From NCBI GenBank assembly GCA_030619425.1, contig JAUXBJ010000138.1, forward strand, positions 1-5,963: a DNA stretch of 5,963 nucleotides, in the 5' to 3' direction. The DNA comes from a bacterium. GTDB lineage: Bacteria; Zixibacteria; MSB-5A5; GN15; FEB-12. Positions 5,800 through 5,963 of this stretch are shown here, in pieces. Positions within the stretch are counted from its first letter, which is position 1. Each line of letters starts with the position of its first letter. A model generated the notes under the pieces. The model was not told where the DNA came from. It did no database searches and worked only from the letters and a program-made list of their open reading frames with translations. Made by a program: the position numbers and the translations under genes.

Positions 5800-5963
5800 C
5801 TACGTGGGGGTGTGGTCATCTGAAATGGGTTCGTTTTGTGTATTTTTGTGTTTTGATTTGGGAATTGGTGGGGGTTGGGGATTTTGGAGGTGATACAGGA
5901 GCCGGTAGGCGCGGGTGAGTTGGCGGACAAGGCGCATTTCGTAGTACAACAGGCTCCTGCGAA
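5800..5963 (-). CDS. Possible C-terminal tail of a gene entering from the right edge
   Basis: On the - strand one frame is open from the window edge to a TAG at 5802-5800, about 53 residues. The first half reads like protein (LLYYEMRLVRQLTRAYRLLY, then HLQNP), with Leu/Arg/Tyr periodicity of an amphipathic helix and GC-ended codons like those of the other genes. The second half (PPPIPKSKHKNTQNEP...) lies in an A/C-rich tract and looks like read-through into intergenic sequence. I do not recognise a family. The frame may be fortuitous: a second - strand frame is also open across this stretch. Confidence 0.3.
   Translation of the reverse strand, partial: RRSLLYYEMRLVRQLTRAYRLLYHLQNPQPPPIPKSKHKNTQNEPISDDHTPT
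5821..5887. other. G/T-rich, strand-asymmetric tract
   Basis: The + strand is almost free of C here: T-rich from 5830 to 5859, then G-rich with runs at 5860-5862, 5870-5874 and 5877-5880. The G runs could in principle form a two-layer quadruplex. Base use differs sharply from the coding DNA on the left. With the leader and repeats it completes the 425-base stretch right of 5538 that lacks any well-supported gene. Confidence 0.5.

Noticed and set aside
5514..5930. A 138-codon - strand frame through the repeat block
   Set aside because: It runs through palindromes and tandem repeats and overlaps the small membrane gene in another frame; the composition is that of translated repeats.
5941..5950. 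GTAGTACAAC as a BlaI operator half-site
   Set aside because: The matching TGTA half is absent at the right spacing and the site is over 400 bp from the blaI pair.
5539..5963. CRISPR array, tRNA or rRNA in the gene-poor right end
   Set aside because: The repeats are contiguous 7-mers and palindromes without spacers of regular length, and no cloverleaf or rRNA-like stretch was found.

Overview
The window is about 6 kb of bacterial DNA (GC-rich, dense, short intergenic gaps). It suggests an uncultured Gram-negative-type bacterium. The evidence is an embedded lipoprotein, a secreted and membrane-anchored protein, and intergenic palindromic and tandem repeats of the kind found scattered through some candidate-phylum genomes. 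The phylum cannot be fixed from this sequence; an FCB-like or related lineage is a guess.

Left part (1-4257, + strand): five tightly packed genes that read as one operon for converting propionyl-CoA to succinyl-CoA. They are a biotin carboxylase subunit cut by the left edge, a separate protein carrying a BT-like region and the biotinyl domain, the catalytic large subunit of methylmalonyl-CoA mutase, a small predicted lipoprotein of unknown function, and methylmalonyl-CoA epimerase. Junctions are 1-nt stop/start overlaps (TGATG, TAGTG) or 11-14 nt overlaps, so translational coupling is likely. The carboxylase would make (S)-methylmalonyl-CoA, the epimerase would convert it to the (R) form, and the mutase would rearrange it to succinyl-CoA using adenosylcobalamin. 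Two parts needed for the pathway are absent and must lie elsewhere: the carboxyltransferase (PccB-type) subunit and the cobalamin-binding mutase subunit.

Middle and right part (4312-5538, - strand): this converges on the operon. It holds a 52-residue two-helix membrane protein of the LiaI/LiaF-TM (DUF5668) type, overlapping by TAATG a BlaI/MecI-family winged-helix repressor. After a 91-bp gap with a weak terminator and a candidate promoter comes an unrecognised 215-residue protein with a signal peptide and a C-terminal membrane anchor.

Right end (5539-5963): mostly non-coding. It holds the leader of the DUF5668-blaI pair, then a compact 135-bp composite of a 12-bp inverted repeat, four 7-bp tandem units and a perfect 9-bp-stem hairpin. 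A G/T-rich tract follows, and possibly the C-terminal tail of a gene entering from the right edge on the - strand. Nothing in the window clearly amounts to a new defence or mobile system. The most unusual items are the lipoprotein inside the propionate operon, the membrane-protein/BlaI pair without a BlaR1, and the composite repeat.
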